The notes beneath the pieces are model-generated. The model was given only the letters and a program-made list of their open reading frames with translations, did not search any database and was not told the origin of the DNA. This document shows positions 7,759 to 16,510 of a DNA stretch of 64,000 bases, in pieces. The stretch comes from Promethearchaeota archaeon Loki_b31 (GTDB lineage Archaea > Asgardarchaeota > Lokiarchaeia > Sigyniarchaeales > SOKP01). The stretch covers positions 1-64,000 of the forward strand of contig NJBI01000009.1 in the NCBI GenBank assembly GCA_005222975.1. Reading direction: 5' to 3'. The stretch's first letter is position 1; the number at the start of each line of letters is the position of its first letter. Both the position numbers and the translations under genes were made by a program.

Positions 7759-8676
7759 TCATTTATTAAAGTTGTTAAAAAGCGAGCCTAAACTCCTCTC
7801 TACTTTTTCGAGGAATTTAGGATTGCGTTCCAATCTACTCGAAAAATATTGGTGTAAATTCTTGTAAAACAACTTCTCGTTTCCAACTAAAAGTTGAGCG
7901 TCTAAATTGCTCGTTATTAGGTAAATAAATAGCCGAACAAAAGCGTTATGAGCTATTTCCATATCAGATGGAGTTAAATCGTAATTGTCGTGTTCAGCGT
8001 TGTTTCGGATTGTTATATACTTAATTAATTCTGTGGTTACCTCCTCAGGAAAGTTTAATTTCGCTATTTTTTCAGCCATAATCTCATGTTCTACTTTAGC
8101 GTTTTTGGTATTTTTGGGTTTTTTACCATCGTCTCCAAACTTCTGGCGGTAGAGTGTTTGCAACTTGTTGTATAGTTTTACATAGAACTTATAGTTGTTG
8201 TACCCGCACATATCGAACCATTCATCGATTTTAACAGCTAAAAAGACCCGTTTTATTTCGTTCTTTATTGTGTCTTCCAAACCTAGACTTTCAGTCTCAG
8301 TAGAAGGTATTTTCTTTACTTTTGACACAAGAGTGCTAATCCTTTTTGCTATTACTTCCAACAACTCGTTTCTTTCTGCCATCTCTTGCCGTAATTGGTC
8401 GTTTGCTAAATCACACTGATTTAAGTTAGTAAAATTATTATCAACCGGAGCTTGATCGTTATTTCGCGCACGATCGAGGCAAAAGATTAAGAAGTTCGAT
8501 ATATCTTTTACCATACGACCTCGACTGCGGAGTAGGTTTTGTTTTAGTTGTTTAGGTGTGATTGCTCTCTCGCTAAAGTTTCTGATGGCGATTTTGAGCT
8601 CATCTAACTCTCCCTCGTCAAAAATTATTTTTTCTATCACTTCTTCGAACTCCTCAACTTCTTGCGTTGTTGCCAT
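7759..8676 (-). CDS. HEPN-like protein, possible RNase
   Basis: A 305-residue helical protein, last in the membrane-ATPase operon. Near the C-terminus IRNNAEHDNYDLTPSDME (221-240 region) contains R224-N225-x3-H229, the RNxxxH signature of HEPN domains. It is followed by an amphipathic helix of the kind that closes the four-helix HEPN bundle. HEPN proteins are often metal-independent RNases in defence and toxin systems; that activity is an inference here. The N-terminal 110 residues form a separate helical region, with no named family. The ATG overlaps the stop of the upstream ATPase gene as TAATG, a translational coupling arrangement. No membrane segment. Confidence 0.5.
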   Translation of the reverse strand: MATTQEVEEFEEVIEKIIFDEGELDELKIAIRNFSERAITPKQLKQNLLRSRGRMVKDISNFLIFCLDRARNNDQAPVDNNFTNLNQCDLANDQLRQEMAERNELLEVIAKRISTLVSKVKKIPSTETESLGLEDTIKNEIKRVFLAVKIDEWFDMCGYNNYKFYVKLYNKLQTLYRQKFGDDGKKPKNTKNAKVEHEIMAEKIAKLNFPEEVTTELIKYITIRNNAEHDNYDLTPSDMEIAHNAFVRLFIYLITSNLDAQLLVGNEKLFYKNLHQYFSSRLERNPKFLEKVERSLGSLFNNFNK

Positions 8677-11600
8677 TAAATCGCCCCCATATCTCCTTCG
8701 ATGTATCGTTTAAACCCATCGAAAATCTTAGAATACATCTCGAAGGTTTCTTTGCTGCGCCTTTCTATGCCTTCCTCTTCGAAAGATATGTTTCCGCATT
8801 TAGTATGGAAATCCGTTAGTTCGTTGGCGGAAAACGGAAATCCCTCTACATCTGATATTGACTTGATAAATTTGTTGATGTCTGCCCTCATAATCGCGTA
8901 ATTAACGCTATAATAAGAGTTATATATTGCGTGAAGGAACTTTTTAAGTAAGTTTTTGCCGATTTTAAGCGCTTTTTCGAATTCTTCGCTTTTAATAGAT
9001 TGATGCATTTTAAAATGTTCGTAGTATAAGATTGGAGCGAAATGCTTGGTAAAAGCGTTCTTTAGGTTTTTAGCGTTAATTTTTTGTACTTGTGAAGAAC
9101 TCTCAGATTTATCGGAGTTTTCGGATTCCACATCTAACGGTTCGTAGGAGATTACCGCATTTCTCTGGGTTTCGTAGTAGTCGTGTAAAACTTCGTCGTA
9201 GTGCGGTCCGACAACGAAAGAAGTTTGTAAGGATTCCGAACCGCTTGCCCTTCTTGGATGACTCTCAACTAAGTATCGATGTCTTACCAAAATTTCGAAA
9301 GTTTTGTTTTTGATCTCTTTTTCTCTTTTTTTATCTTTAGTTATTTTCAGAATGTAAGGATGCAGCCATTCTGTTAGCTCTTTCTTAACTTTTTGTTCGT
9401 AAAGGTTGCCTACTTGGTCCAATTTTTTTAAGTTGTTTAGAAACTTTATTATTCCCTCAATTAACACGCTATAATTTCCGAAATCTTTCTGGAACAAAGT
9501 CTTTTCTGCTCGTTGTATTATTCGTTTTTCAGCGTTTTCCAAATCGTACCCTTGCTTTCCCATGTTGGCTACAATTTCTTCCCAAGACAGCGGTTTTACG
9601 TCCCTTACTTCTTTCAAATCAAATTCTACAGGAAAAGGTTGGTAAATGTCTTCTCGTTTTACCACGGCCTCGTCTTTTTTCATGCTTGCGATGTATTTCA
9701 ATTGGTATCCTTCGTTTCTACTGCGACTATAATACCCTATCCCGTGAAGAGATTCTAAGTTCATTAGAGAGCCAAGCGTCGCGCTATCTCTTTTATCGGT
9801 CGCTTTAAAAGTAACTAAGTTTTCGAAGTAATTGAACGCGTTAGGGTGTATATATCTAATTTGAGAAGCTGAGCAGATCGTTCCAAAACCTTTTTGCTGA
9901 AAAGGTTCGAGAAACTTGTCGATTATACCGTAATTAACTTTTTTATCTATAAAAAACCCGTCAAAAATTACATCTAAATGCGGTACAATTAAGAATTTAG
10001 GGTAATAAGCCTTTTCGGTCTTTAGATAATGGATAAACTTAGAAAGAATAACGAACGTAAAGTAACACTGCTTATCGTAGTTTTTAACTTCCGAAAAATC
10101 GATAATTACCGTTTTGTCGTGCATTATAAGCTCGTAAGAGGGAATAATCTCTTGCTTATCTAATTGTTGGCGTTGCATGAAGCTTATGTCTTGGGAGGTG
10201 AACTCGCTGAAAAACGATAGTAACGAATCGGTAATAGGTGACTTTTCCCACTCTCTCATAGTAGTTAGGTCTAAAGTTAAAGTAGAAACATCTATATTGG
10301 GATTACGCGCGATAGTATTTTTGAAGGCGTCGATCGTCCTCTCGTCTTTTTTGAAGCACAACGCAAAGGCATCGAACATGTAGTCCAAATAGCCTATGTT
10401 GTCTTTATCGTAGGGAAGTTCCGAAAAAAGAGGATTAACTAGAAATGTTTTGCCAACTTTGAGGTACAAAAACTTATCTTCGTATATCGTCCCCTCGAAA
10501 ACACTCATTAATTTAGACCAATTACCGGTGAAATCGAAAATTACAGATGGATATCCCGCTTTCACGAGTTCCGCAACGATTTTTTGACACAACGCTTCTC
10601 TACTCGAATTTGTCCCGTTAGTTATGAATAGGGAGCGTAACTGCTCGAGACTAAACCCCATTGGAACTTCATTTTCTAAGAACTCAGTGTTTATGGTGTG
10701 GCCAATAGTAATAAAGTTAGTTAATTGTAAAGGTGTGTTAAATTCTGCGGCTAACCTAGTCTCGATCCCCTTTTTGAATTGGTCGGAAATTTCGGTTATA
10801 AACATAAGAGTTTTTCCTTGAAACATCAAATAATTCAAATGGGTACCGTTCCTCCTAAAAAACTTGTTTTTGAGCGTTTCGAACAGGAGCCCCGATTCTA
10901 ACTCGTTTTTTCTAAGCTGTTTTAACTCGTAAGTAACAAAAAATTGCTTGAAGCTTTTTCGCAACACCAAACTTTGATTTTTTAACTTTTGCTCTATCTC
11001 GTCAATAATCTCGTAGTCAAGAGTAGGAGCTTTTAAGATTGCCGAAGTGGAATAAGTTATAATAACACTCCAGATGCCCGATCGAGAGCTTAGCCATTTA
11101 TTTCCGTCTATAAATGATTCCGTTCTTGTTAGCAATTTTTGCTGTTCTATGTCTTTTAAGAATTTAAAACCTTCTTTATCGAACTGATGGAAGTTTAAAG
11201 GAGTTAGTTGAATCGTGGTTGTAAAAGGCATTTTTTCGTGGATGAGAGCTTCGTAAAACTTACTCGCAGAGCAATAGGGCGGCGGATGAGTGAAATACGC
11301 GTTATTAATCTTTATTCCCCCGATTATTTTTCCTTCGACTTGGTAAAAAATAGTCTCGGGCGCTTCTGATACCTTGAAAAACTTAATATCAGAAAATGGA
11401 TCCACGACCTGGATGTCGTTCGATTTAAATAACTTGTTTTTGATTAGAAAGAAAAACACCTCACGCCACCAAATTACTATTATTGCTATAAGAATCGTAA
11501 GAGTTGCTAAAAATTGTGCTATTATAGGTAAGTTAAATACTAGAAGCAACCGATCTAGACATATAACAATCGCTAAAATGTAGCTTGCTTTCAATATAAT

Positions 11601-12449
11601 AGGTTTTATTTTAGGTTCTACCGTTTTGCAATTAATTCTTTTCGAATCTTCTTCGATTTTTACGTCCTGCTTCAAAACCAGGATTCTATAGGCGTTTACT
11701 AACTCTTCTCCAGAAAGCTGAACGACCTTAAAGTGGTGGAAGTTGGAAGCAAACGCCGATTTTAAGGAGACCGCGTATTCTCGGAGTGTCTCGATCATTT
11801 TTACCAATTTCGATTCAGTAATTTTTCCTTGAATGTTGTAAAAGGTACTGAAGAAAATAATCGTCTCAAAAGTCGAAGATTCAGAATTATTGCAGTTATT
11901 ACTTGTTTGAAGCGGTCTTTGAATTATTTGATACGAAAACGGCACTTTAAGCGCATGCAATCCTTTATAGAACCGGTTTAAGTTAGCGTGTACATTTTCA
12001 GGAAGAACTTTTATCCTAAAAGTCCTAACCCCTGTAGTATTGAGCTCTTTGTAATTCGTAAAAAATAACACGAATTTGTCGTATTTTGTCTGCCAAAAAA
12101 CAATTTCTCCAAGCGGCTTAAAAGAGCGAAAATCAAATAAGTGGCGCAAGCTAAAAAAATTATTATGGAACGCCATAACAAAACTAATTGATACGATCAC
12201 TGCAATTCCAATGGAAAGCACGAGGTTATAGGTCGTGTATAGCACAGAAGAAAAAAATAACAGCCCAATTACGACTAAAGAAGTCGCTTTAAGAACTGTC
12301 TCCCTCGTGTTAACATCCTTGTAAGAAGGATTTACCTTCCACACATCCAAATACCTGCTATTGTCTTCTTTTTTGCTATCGTCGGTATTTGGTCTAAACC
12401 TATTATTACTGTTTGAATCGTTTAAAAAATCTCTGTATGTTTTTACCAT
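8676..12449 (-). CDS. Giant membrane HerA/VirB4-like protein with degenerate P-loop
   Basis: A 1257-residue protein with two pairs of membrane helices (about 52-93 and 285-335). Each pair is followed by a similar domain: FYKGLHALKVPFSYQI near 161 and FYEALIHEKMPFTTTI near 398, which suggests an internal duplication. Residues 590-890 follow the HerA/FtsK/VirB4 layout: LFITNGTNSSREAL in the P-loop position, SVIFDFTGNWSKL, a Walker-B-like PKFLIVPHLDVIFD (817-830) and GFGTICSASQI. The Walker A lysine and serine are missing, replaced by R-E. The C-terminal 350 residues are helical and unknown. Relatives pump DNA or protein through membranes. It is 9 bases downstream of the 284-residue gene and overlaps the HEPN gene. 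Confidence 0.6.
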   Translation of the reverse strand: MVKTYRDFLNDSNSNNRFRPNTDDSKKEDNSRYLDVWKVNPSYKDVNTRETVLKATSLVVIGLLFFSSVLYTTYNLVLSIGIAVIVSISFVMAFHNNFFSLRHLFDFRSFKPLGEIVFWQTKYDKFVLFFTNYKELNTTGVRTFRIKVLPENVHANLNRFYKGLHALKVPFSYQIIQRPLQTSNNCNNSESSTFETIIFFSTFYNIQGKITESKLVKMIETLREYAVSLKSAFASNFHHFKVVQLSGEELVNAYRILVLKQDVKIEEDSKRINCKTVEPKIKPIILKASYILAIVICLDRLLLVFNLPIIAQFLATLTILIAIIVIWWREVFFFLIKNKLFKSNDIQVVDPFSDIKFFKVSEAPETIFYQVEGKIIGGIKINNAYFTHPPPYCSASKFYEALIHEKMPFTTTIQLTPLNFHQFDKEGFKFLKDIEQQKLLTRTESFIDGNKWLSSRSGIWSVIITYSTSAILKAPTLDYEIIDEIEQKLKNQSLVLRKSFKQFFVTYELKQLRKNELESGLLFETLKNKFFRRNGTHLNYLMFQGKTLMFITEISDQFKKGIETRLAAEFNTPLQLTNFITIGHTINTEFLENEVPMGFSLEQLRSLFITNGTNSSREALCQKIVAELVKAGYPSVIFDFTGNWSKLMSVFEGTIYEDKFLYLKVGKTFLVNPLFSELPYDKDNIGYLDYMFDAFALCFKKDERTIDAFKNTIARNPNIDVSTLTLDLTTMREWEKSPITDSLLSFFSEFTSQDISFMQRQQLDKQEIIPSYELIMHDKTVIIDFSEVKNYDKQCYFTFVILSKFIHYLKTEKAYYPKFLIVPHLDVIFDGFFIDKKVNYGIIDKFLEPFQQKGFGTICSASQIRYIHPNAFNYFENLVTFKATDKRDSATLGSLMNLESLHGIGYYSRSRNEGYQLKYIASMKKDEAVVKREDIYQPFPVEFDLKEVRDVKPLSWEEIVANMGKQGYDLENAEKRIIQRAEKTLFQKDFGNYSVLIEGIIKFLNNLKKLDQVGNLYEQKVKKELTEWLHPYILKITKDKKREKEIKNKTFEILVRHRYLVESHPRRASGSESLQTSFVVGPHYDEVLHDYYETQRNAVISYEPLDVESENSDKSESSSQVQKINAKNLKNAFTKHFAPILYYEHFKMHQSIKSEEFEKALKIGKNLLKKFLHAIYNSYYSVNYAIMRADINKFIKSISDVEGFPFSANELTDFHTKCGNISFEEEGIERRSKETFEMYSKIFDGFKRYIEGDMGAI

Positions 12450-12458
12450 TTTTTATTA

Positions 12459-13313
12459 TCACCTATTACCAAAATAAGTTTTATTTACGAAATAAAGCAC
12501 AACGATGGCCCCAAAACAGACGAGCAAGTTGTAGCTAATAGCCACCGACAAGAACCCGTACATTAAGGCCTCAATTAAAGATACACTACCAACCATGGCA
12601 AATAAAATTATAATCCCGATAACTAAAAATTGCCCAACCTGTTCCTTCGATTGCTTGTAAGAAATATTGTCTTTTAACGAGCCTGATATAACGATTTTTC
12701 CGCCTTTTTTTTGCTCAATACTTTTCCTAATGGTTTTGAGTTGTAAAATTTTCTCAAATGTGTTCTTGTCGAATTGTTTATTTAGCTGGTATTGAAGTGC
12801 TTTTTCTTCTTCTTTAAATTTGTGAAGCAAAATTGGATTAAACAAATCTTCTTTTTTACGCTTTGCGTTCTGACCACCCGATAAAAAAGAGAACAAGGAA
12901 ATCGTGCGATTTTTATCAATAATCTCCGAGTTAATGTTGTCGTGTAAGTTGGGAACATCTAACTTGCGAAGCTCGTAATATATTTCGAATATTTCCTTAA
13001 CGTACTCTAAACGAAGCTCCCCTTCTTTTTTCATGAACAAAAGTTCTATTCTCTTTAATACATCGATTAATTCTGGTCTAAACACGTTAACGCTAAAGTT
13101 TACCCTAAAAACTTTGTTTACGAGCTCCATGTATTCAAATATCTTTTCGCCTGAGTTTTTCTCTCTTGGTCGCATTCCTAACTTGATTCCGATTTCGTCG
13201 ACTGTGTTGCTCGTAAGTACGAAGCTTACCACGGCTAGCTTTTTATAGTTGTGAGTTTCTTTACAGAGCTGGATCAACCGCTTGAGCTTTAAGTCGAATA
13301 ATTTTTCCTTCAC
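12459..13313 (-). CDS. Membrane-anchored helical protein
   Basis: A 284-residue protein: a charged helical N-terminal 220 residues, then two C-terminal membrane helices (FLVIGIIILFAMVGSVSLI and LLVCFGAIVVLYFV), so most of the protein would sit on one side of the membrane. No enzymatic motif or known family. Its ATG overlaps the stop of the upstream 253-residue gene by four bases (13310-13313), and the giant ATPase-like gene follows after 9 bases. It is therefore translated as part of one unit and is a likely structural partner of the ATPase-like protein. Confidence 0.6.
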   Translation of the reverse strand: MKEKLFDLKLKRLIQLCKETHNYKKLAVVSFVLTSNTVDEIGIKLGMRPREKNSGEKIFEYMELVNKVFRVNFSVNVFRPELIDVLKRIELLFMKKEGELRLEYVKEIFEIYYELRKLDVPNLHDNINSEIIDKNRTISLFSFLSGGQNAKRKKEDLFNPILLHKFKEEEKALQYQLNKQFDKNTFEKILQLKTIRKSIEQKKGGKIVISGSLKDNISYKQSKEQVGQFLVIGIIILFAMVGSVSLIEALMYGFLSVAISYNLLVCFGAIVVLYFVNKTYFGNR

Positions 13314-14071
13314 TTTCTTACTTTCGCCCCCCGAAATGTTAAAAACTCGCTGTAAATCTTTTCTGCTTCGCTTTTAGGCATCGAAGCTTCTTCTAAGGAG
13401 TTTTTTGATTCGAGCTTAAACTCCTCTCGAGCTATTAACTTGTCTAAGTCCAAATCTTCTCGAATGCTACCAATATATTGATTTATCTTGTTTTCTACGC
13501 TGGATTGCTCTTTTTCGAATGTATTAATTACTGAATGATTGAACATAGCGTAAGGAAAAGTACAAGCGAACGAGATTAGTTGGAGAAAATATCCAGGACC
13601 TAACGAATAGCATAAGGTAATTTCTAATTCATTATTATAATACACTAAGAAAGGGTAGTACAAACCGTTAGGGAGCAAGAAAAACAACGGGTAGATTAAA
13701 ATGAAAAACCCAATTAAAATCACCAAGGATAAATTAACAAACCCAATCTTCTTTAATTTTGGAAGGTTATCTTTGCGTTCCGCGTCGAGAAATAATACTG
13801 AATACGCGGACAAAAAAATAACGACTAAGAAAGCAATAACAATGGCAACAGGCAGGGAAGCGTTTTTAGGCTCGTAAAAATCGTTAATGACGGCGCCTTG
13901 GGAAAATGGGGAGCTCCAATCGAACAGCGCGCTGTAAACCCAATATATTACTATTTCACCGGAATCGTTTACTCCTTGAAAGTAATACCAGTCCAAAAAC
14001 AACGAAGCAAACCCGAACAACAGACCAATTATAAAAATAATTTTGTATCCTGATTTAAAATTTAGCGTCAT
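13310..14071 (-). CDS. Multi-pass membrane protein
   Basis: A 253-residue protein with about five membrane helices: the N-terminal IIFIIGLLFGFASLFLDWYY, LPVAIVIAFLVVIFLSAYSV, VNLSLVILIGFFILIYPLFF and further segments to about residue 190, then a charged C-terminal tail of about 60 residues. No recognised family. It is first in a tight four-gene run (253-284-1257-305 residues) with its own TATA box, and ends in a four-base overlap with the next gene. Likely a membrane scaffold of the same complex (inference). Confidence 0.6.
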   Translation of the reverse strand: MTLNFKSGYKIIFIIGLLFGFASLFLDWYYFQGVNDSGEIVIYWVYSALFDWSSPFSQGAVINDFYEPKNASLPVAIVIAFLVVIFLSAYSVLFLDAERKDNLPKLKKIGFVNLSLVILIGFFILIYPLFFLLPNGLYYPFLVYYNNELEITLCYSLGPGYFLQLISFACTFPYAMFNHSVINTFEKEQSSVENKINQYIGSIREDLDLDKLIAREEFKLESKNSLEEASMPKSEAEKIYSEFLTFRGAKVRK

Positions 14072-14096
14072 ATTATACTTAGACTCTATTAATTCC

Positions 14097-14106
14097 TATT
14101 TATAAA
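14097..14106 (-). promoter_or_regulatory. TATA box of the four-gene membrane-ATPase operon
   Basis: On the minus strand TTTATAAATA is centred about 30 bases before the ATG at 14071, the distance expected for a transcript starting at or just before the start codon. Confidence 0.4.
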
Positions 14107-14181
14107 GAAAAAATTAAGAAATTACAAAATCCAGAAATAGTAAATTAAATTCGTAGAAATTTTACTAATAAATTTTAATAT

Positions 14182-16053
14182 TTAATCTTCTAAGAATGAG
14201 CTATATTTTATTTCGTGCTTAGGTTTGTCTTTTCTTATAAAATTATATTCTATTTCAGAATCCAATTCGTATAATTGTGGGACCTCTCTCTCTTGTTGTC
14301 TTACTACGATGTTTTCTTTAATGGTATCCTTTTCGATCTGCTCTAACACCTTAAAATCATTTTCTTTTCCAAAACACTCGTAGCCAAATTGAACCATCTG
14401 CTCGTCTGTGAACTCTTCCTTAATGTATAGCAAATCGGTCTCGCTAAATTGTGCGTTCTGCAAGTAATAAGGGGTTTTAAATTCGGTCGTTAGCTCTTTT
14501 TTAGTCTTGTAAAACTTAAGGTAGAAATATGCGATGACGAAAAGATAAATCCCCATAACAGCAAACCCGATGTTATTGAACAGTCTCAGAAGGAAATGCA
14601 ATTGCGAAAAATAGATAACAAGCAGTACTATAGAGTATCCGAGGAACGGAATCGAAGTCATCCTTAGACTAGAACGAAACTTAATGTCTGCGTTTTGGTA
14701 CATCTCGATCGAATTAGTTCTTTTGTCGCGAGATTCGATTAGTTGGTACTTTTTCTCCAAGAATCGTAGTAAAGTCGCGATGTTATATCGATCGATAACG
14801 TGTAAATTTGTTTTTCTTTGGTATGGGAAAAGAATCGATTTTTCCAGGCATTTCGCGGGAATTTTGGTAACAAAAATGGGTTCAATTAAAACTTTGTATT
14901 GAGTCTGTCCTGAAATGAAAAATAGTTTTTTGTTTTTTGCGCTTTCTTCGGCCGTAAATCTTACTTGTAAGTATTTTTGAAAGAAATTTCGAAACTTCTC
15001 GCCGTTAACGACGTCTTCAAATATAGCGTCTTTAATTCTTAAAAGATCATCTATATAATGGTTCGCTGTAAGTACTGAGTCAGATTTTTGAGTTTTCGAG
15101 TAAGTTTTATAGCCTATTTTCTCTTCGTTTACAAGTATCGTTCCTTCTAAGTCGCAAAGTTTAATTGGTACGAGATATATTAGTTTCAAGTTGTTGTTAA
15201 CGCTTACGAGCTTGAACCCGATGGAATCGATATTCTGGAAAAATGGCATTAAAACATTTAATGTATTTGGAATTACGTAATGTCCTGAATTTTTTAACGA
15301 TTCTTCGATTTTTGATTTAGTTTCTTCCCGCTCATCTCGTATTTTTGATATTTTTGGAACATTTTCAACTTCAAAAATCTCACTTATCTCCGGAACAAAA
15401 GAGGTTTCTTCACGGGAATCTTCTTCTAGCGATTTAGGTTTTTCAACCACAAAAGATTCTTCATTGAATATATTATCAATCTGTTCCTGAAGTTGTTCTT
15501 CGATTTCTTCAATTTCTACTTTAGATTCTTTTGACGATCTTTCTAAGATGGTGGGATGAGAAGCTGTAAGTCGAGAATAATTAAATTTATCACTAAACCA
15601 CTGTTTTTGAATAGTTTCGAAGGGTTTTTCTTCTCTTTGGAACTTTTCCTGCGGGAGTTCCTCCTCAACAATTATGTCAGCAACTTCGAAGGTTTCAATA
15701 TTATCAACTTCGGTTTCTTTTTCTTTCTTTAATATTTCAGTGGTTTTTTCTATTACATGATTCTGTTTATTAACAAAATTTTGTTCTTGAAATTCACCAA
15801 GAAGATTTTTCGCTTCCTCTATAAATTTTCTAGCCGTAGCTATACCAACTCCAGGAACTTCAGATAGTTTCTCAGGCGTTAGTTCGGCAAGCTGTCGATA
15901 AGTGTAAATTTTTCTAGCGTTTAGCTTTTCAGCGGTACCAGGGCCAATGCCTTTAATTTTAGTTAGGTCGTTGGTAGTTTGGGGTAATTTATCCGCTCGT
16001 TCTTCGAGAACTTTGACAATTATTTCCGGCGATTTATGATAAACATTTGTCAT
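14182..16053 (-). CDS. Helix-hairpin-helix membrane protein
   Basis: A 623-residue protein. Residues 22-86 are a tandem helix-hairpin-helix domain (IKGIGPGTAEKL and VPGVGIATARKFIEEA), like the N-terminal DNA-binding part of RadA. A glutamate-rich linker runs to about 250, then a globular domain to about 440. Two membrane helices (about 468-515; IVLLVIYFSQLHFLLRL and FAVMGIYLFVIAYFYL) precede a charged tail. The layout suggests a protein that ties DNA to the membrane, an inference. It lies 110 bases upstream of the four-gene operon on the same strand and is divergent from the SWIM helicase. An HhH of the same type occurs at the C-terminus of the island RadA. Confidence 0.65.
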   Translation of the reverse strand: MTNVYHKSPEIIVKVLEERADKLPQTTNDLTKIKGIGPGTAEKLNARKIYTYRQLAELTPEKLSEVPGVGIATARKFIEEAKNLLGEFQEQNFVNKQNHVIEKTTEILKKEKETEVDNIETFEVADIIVEEELPQEKFQREEKPFETIQKQWFSDKFNYSRLTASHPTILERSSKESKVEIEEIEEQLQEQIDNIFNEESFVVEKPKSLEEDSREETSFVPEISEIFEVENVPKISKIRDEREETKSKIEESLKNSGHYVIPNTLNVLMPFFQNIDSIGFKLVSVNNNLKLIYLVPIKLCDLEGTILVNEEKIGYKTYSKTQKSDSVLTANHYIDDLLRIKDAIFEDVVNGEKFRNFFQKYLQVRFTAEESAKNKKLFFISGQTQYKVLIEPIFVTKIPAKCLEKSILFPYQRKTNLHVIDRYNIATLLRFLEKKYQLIESRDKRTNSIEMYQNADIKFRSSLRMTSIPFLGYSIVLLVIYFSQLHFLLRLFNNIGFAVMGIYLFVIAYFYLKFYKTKKELTTEFKTPYYLQNAQFSETDLLYIKEEFTDEQMVQFGYECFGKENDFKVLEQIEKDTIKENIVVRQQEREVPQLYELDSEIEYNFIRKDKPKHEIKYSSFLED

Positions 16054-16224
16054 AGGGATCTAATCGAAAAAAATAATCCCAACTATTTAAACAAAAAATT
16101 AGAAGTAGATTAAAATTCTTCTCGTTCCATTTCAAATAGACAAATTTTCGTAATTTTTCATAAAAACAATTTTTTATTTAAATAAGGCTATCGGATTAGT
16201 TAATAGATATACTATTTTAACAAA

Positions 16225-16322
16225 GTTCTTGCCAAATTAAAGCCCACAAAACACCCAGAGTTGTGATAAACAAGTCTCCCCTTGCTTTTTCTAACGAGTA
16301 AGGCTCTTAATTAGGCAAGAAC
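16225..16322. ncRNA. Long imperfect hairpin with internal hairpins, candidate structured RNA
   Basis: GTTCTTGCC (16225-16233) pairs with GGCAAGAAC (16314-16322). After one mismatch AATTAA (16235-16240) pairs with TTAATT (16307-16312), and after one bulge AGCC (16241-16244) pairs with GGCT (16302-16305). Inside are CACAA/TTGTG (16245-16249/16261-16265) and CAAG/CTTG (16271-16274/16281-16284). The result is a multi-branched fold of 98 bases in the gap between divergent genes. On the plus strand an ATTTAAATA TATA-like box lies about 45 bases upstream and a T run follows at 16328-16332. It could be an RNA gene, a leader structure, or terminal inverted repeats of a small element. Confidence 0.35.
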
Positions 16323-16365
16323 GACTCTTTTTATTGTTAGCAAGCAATAATAATAATTTTTTTTA

Positions 16366-16378
16366 TTTATATATTTTA
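16366..16378 (+). promoter_or_regulatory. TATA box upstream of the leader ORF and SWIM helicase
   Basis: TTTATATATTTTA is centred about 28 bases before the ATG at 16400, so the transcript should start at the leader ORF rather than at the helicase start. Confidence 0.45.
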
Positions 16379-16399
16379 AGTCGCACTTTCTAGCAGTTC

Positions 16400-16432
16400 A
16401 TGAAAAAATGGTTTAACCAGTACTATAGGTGA
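16400..16432 (+). CDS. Ten-residue leader peptide in front of the SWIM helicase
   Basis: ATG at 16400 encodes MKKWFNQYYR, ending in TGA (16430-16432) and TAA (16433-16435). It is in the same frame as the helicase. Its stop codon lies inside GGTGAT (16428-16433), a perfect match to the archaeal ribosome binding consensus, so reinitiation or translational coupling is plausible. Whether the peptide is made cannot be told from sequence. Confidence 0.3.
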   Translation: MKKWFNQYYR

Positions 16433-16510
16433 TAAATAATTTCTTTAACAAACTTTACAAGCGCTCCAAAGGATAAGGAAGACTTTAAAGATGAGGAGAT
16501 ATTTCAGTAT

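Noticed and set aside
16225-16322. Terminal inverted repeats of a miniature transposon
   Set aside because: No target-site duplication flanks the repeat and no second copy was seen in the window; a structured RNA or hairpin is at least as likely.
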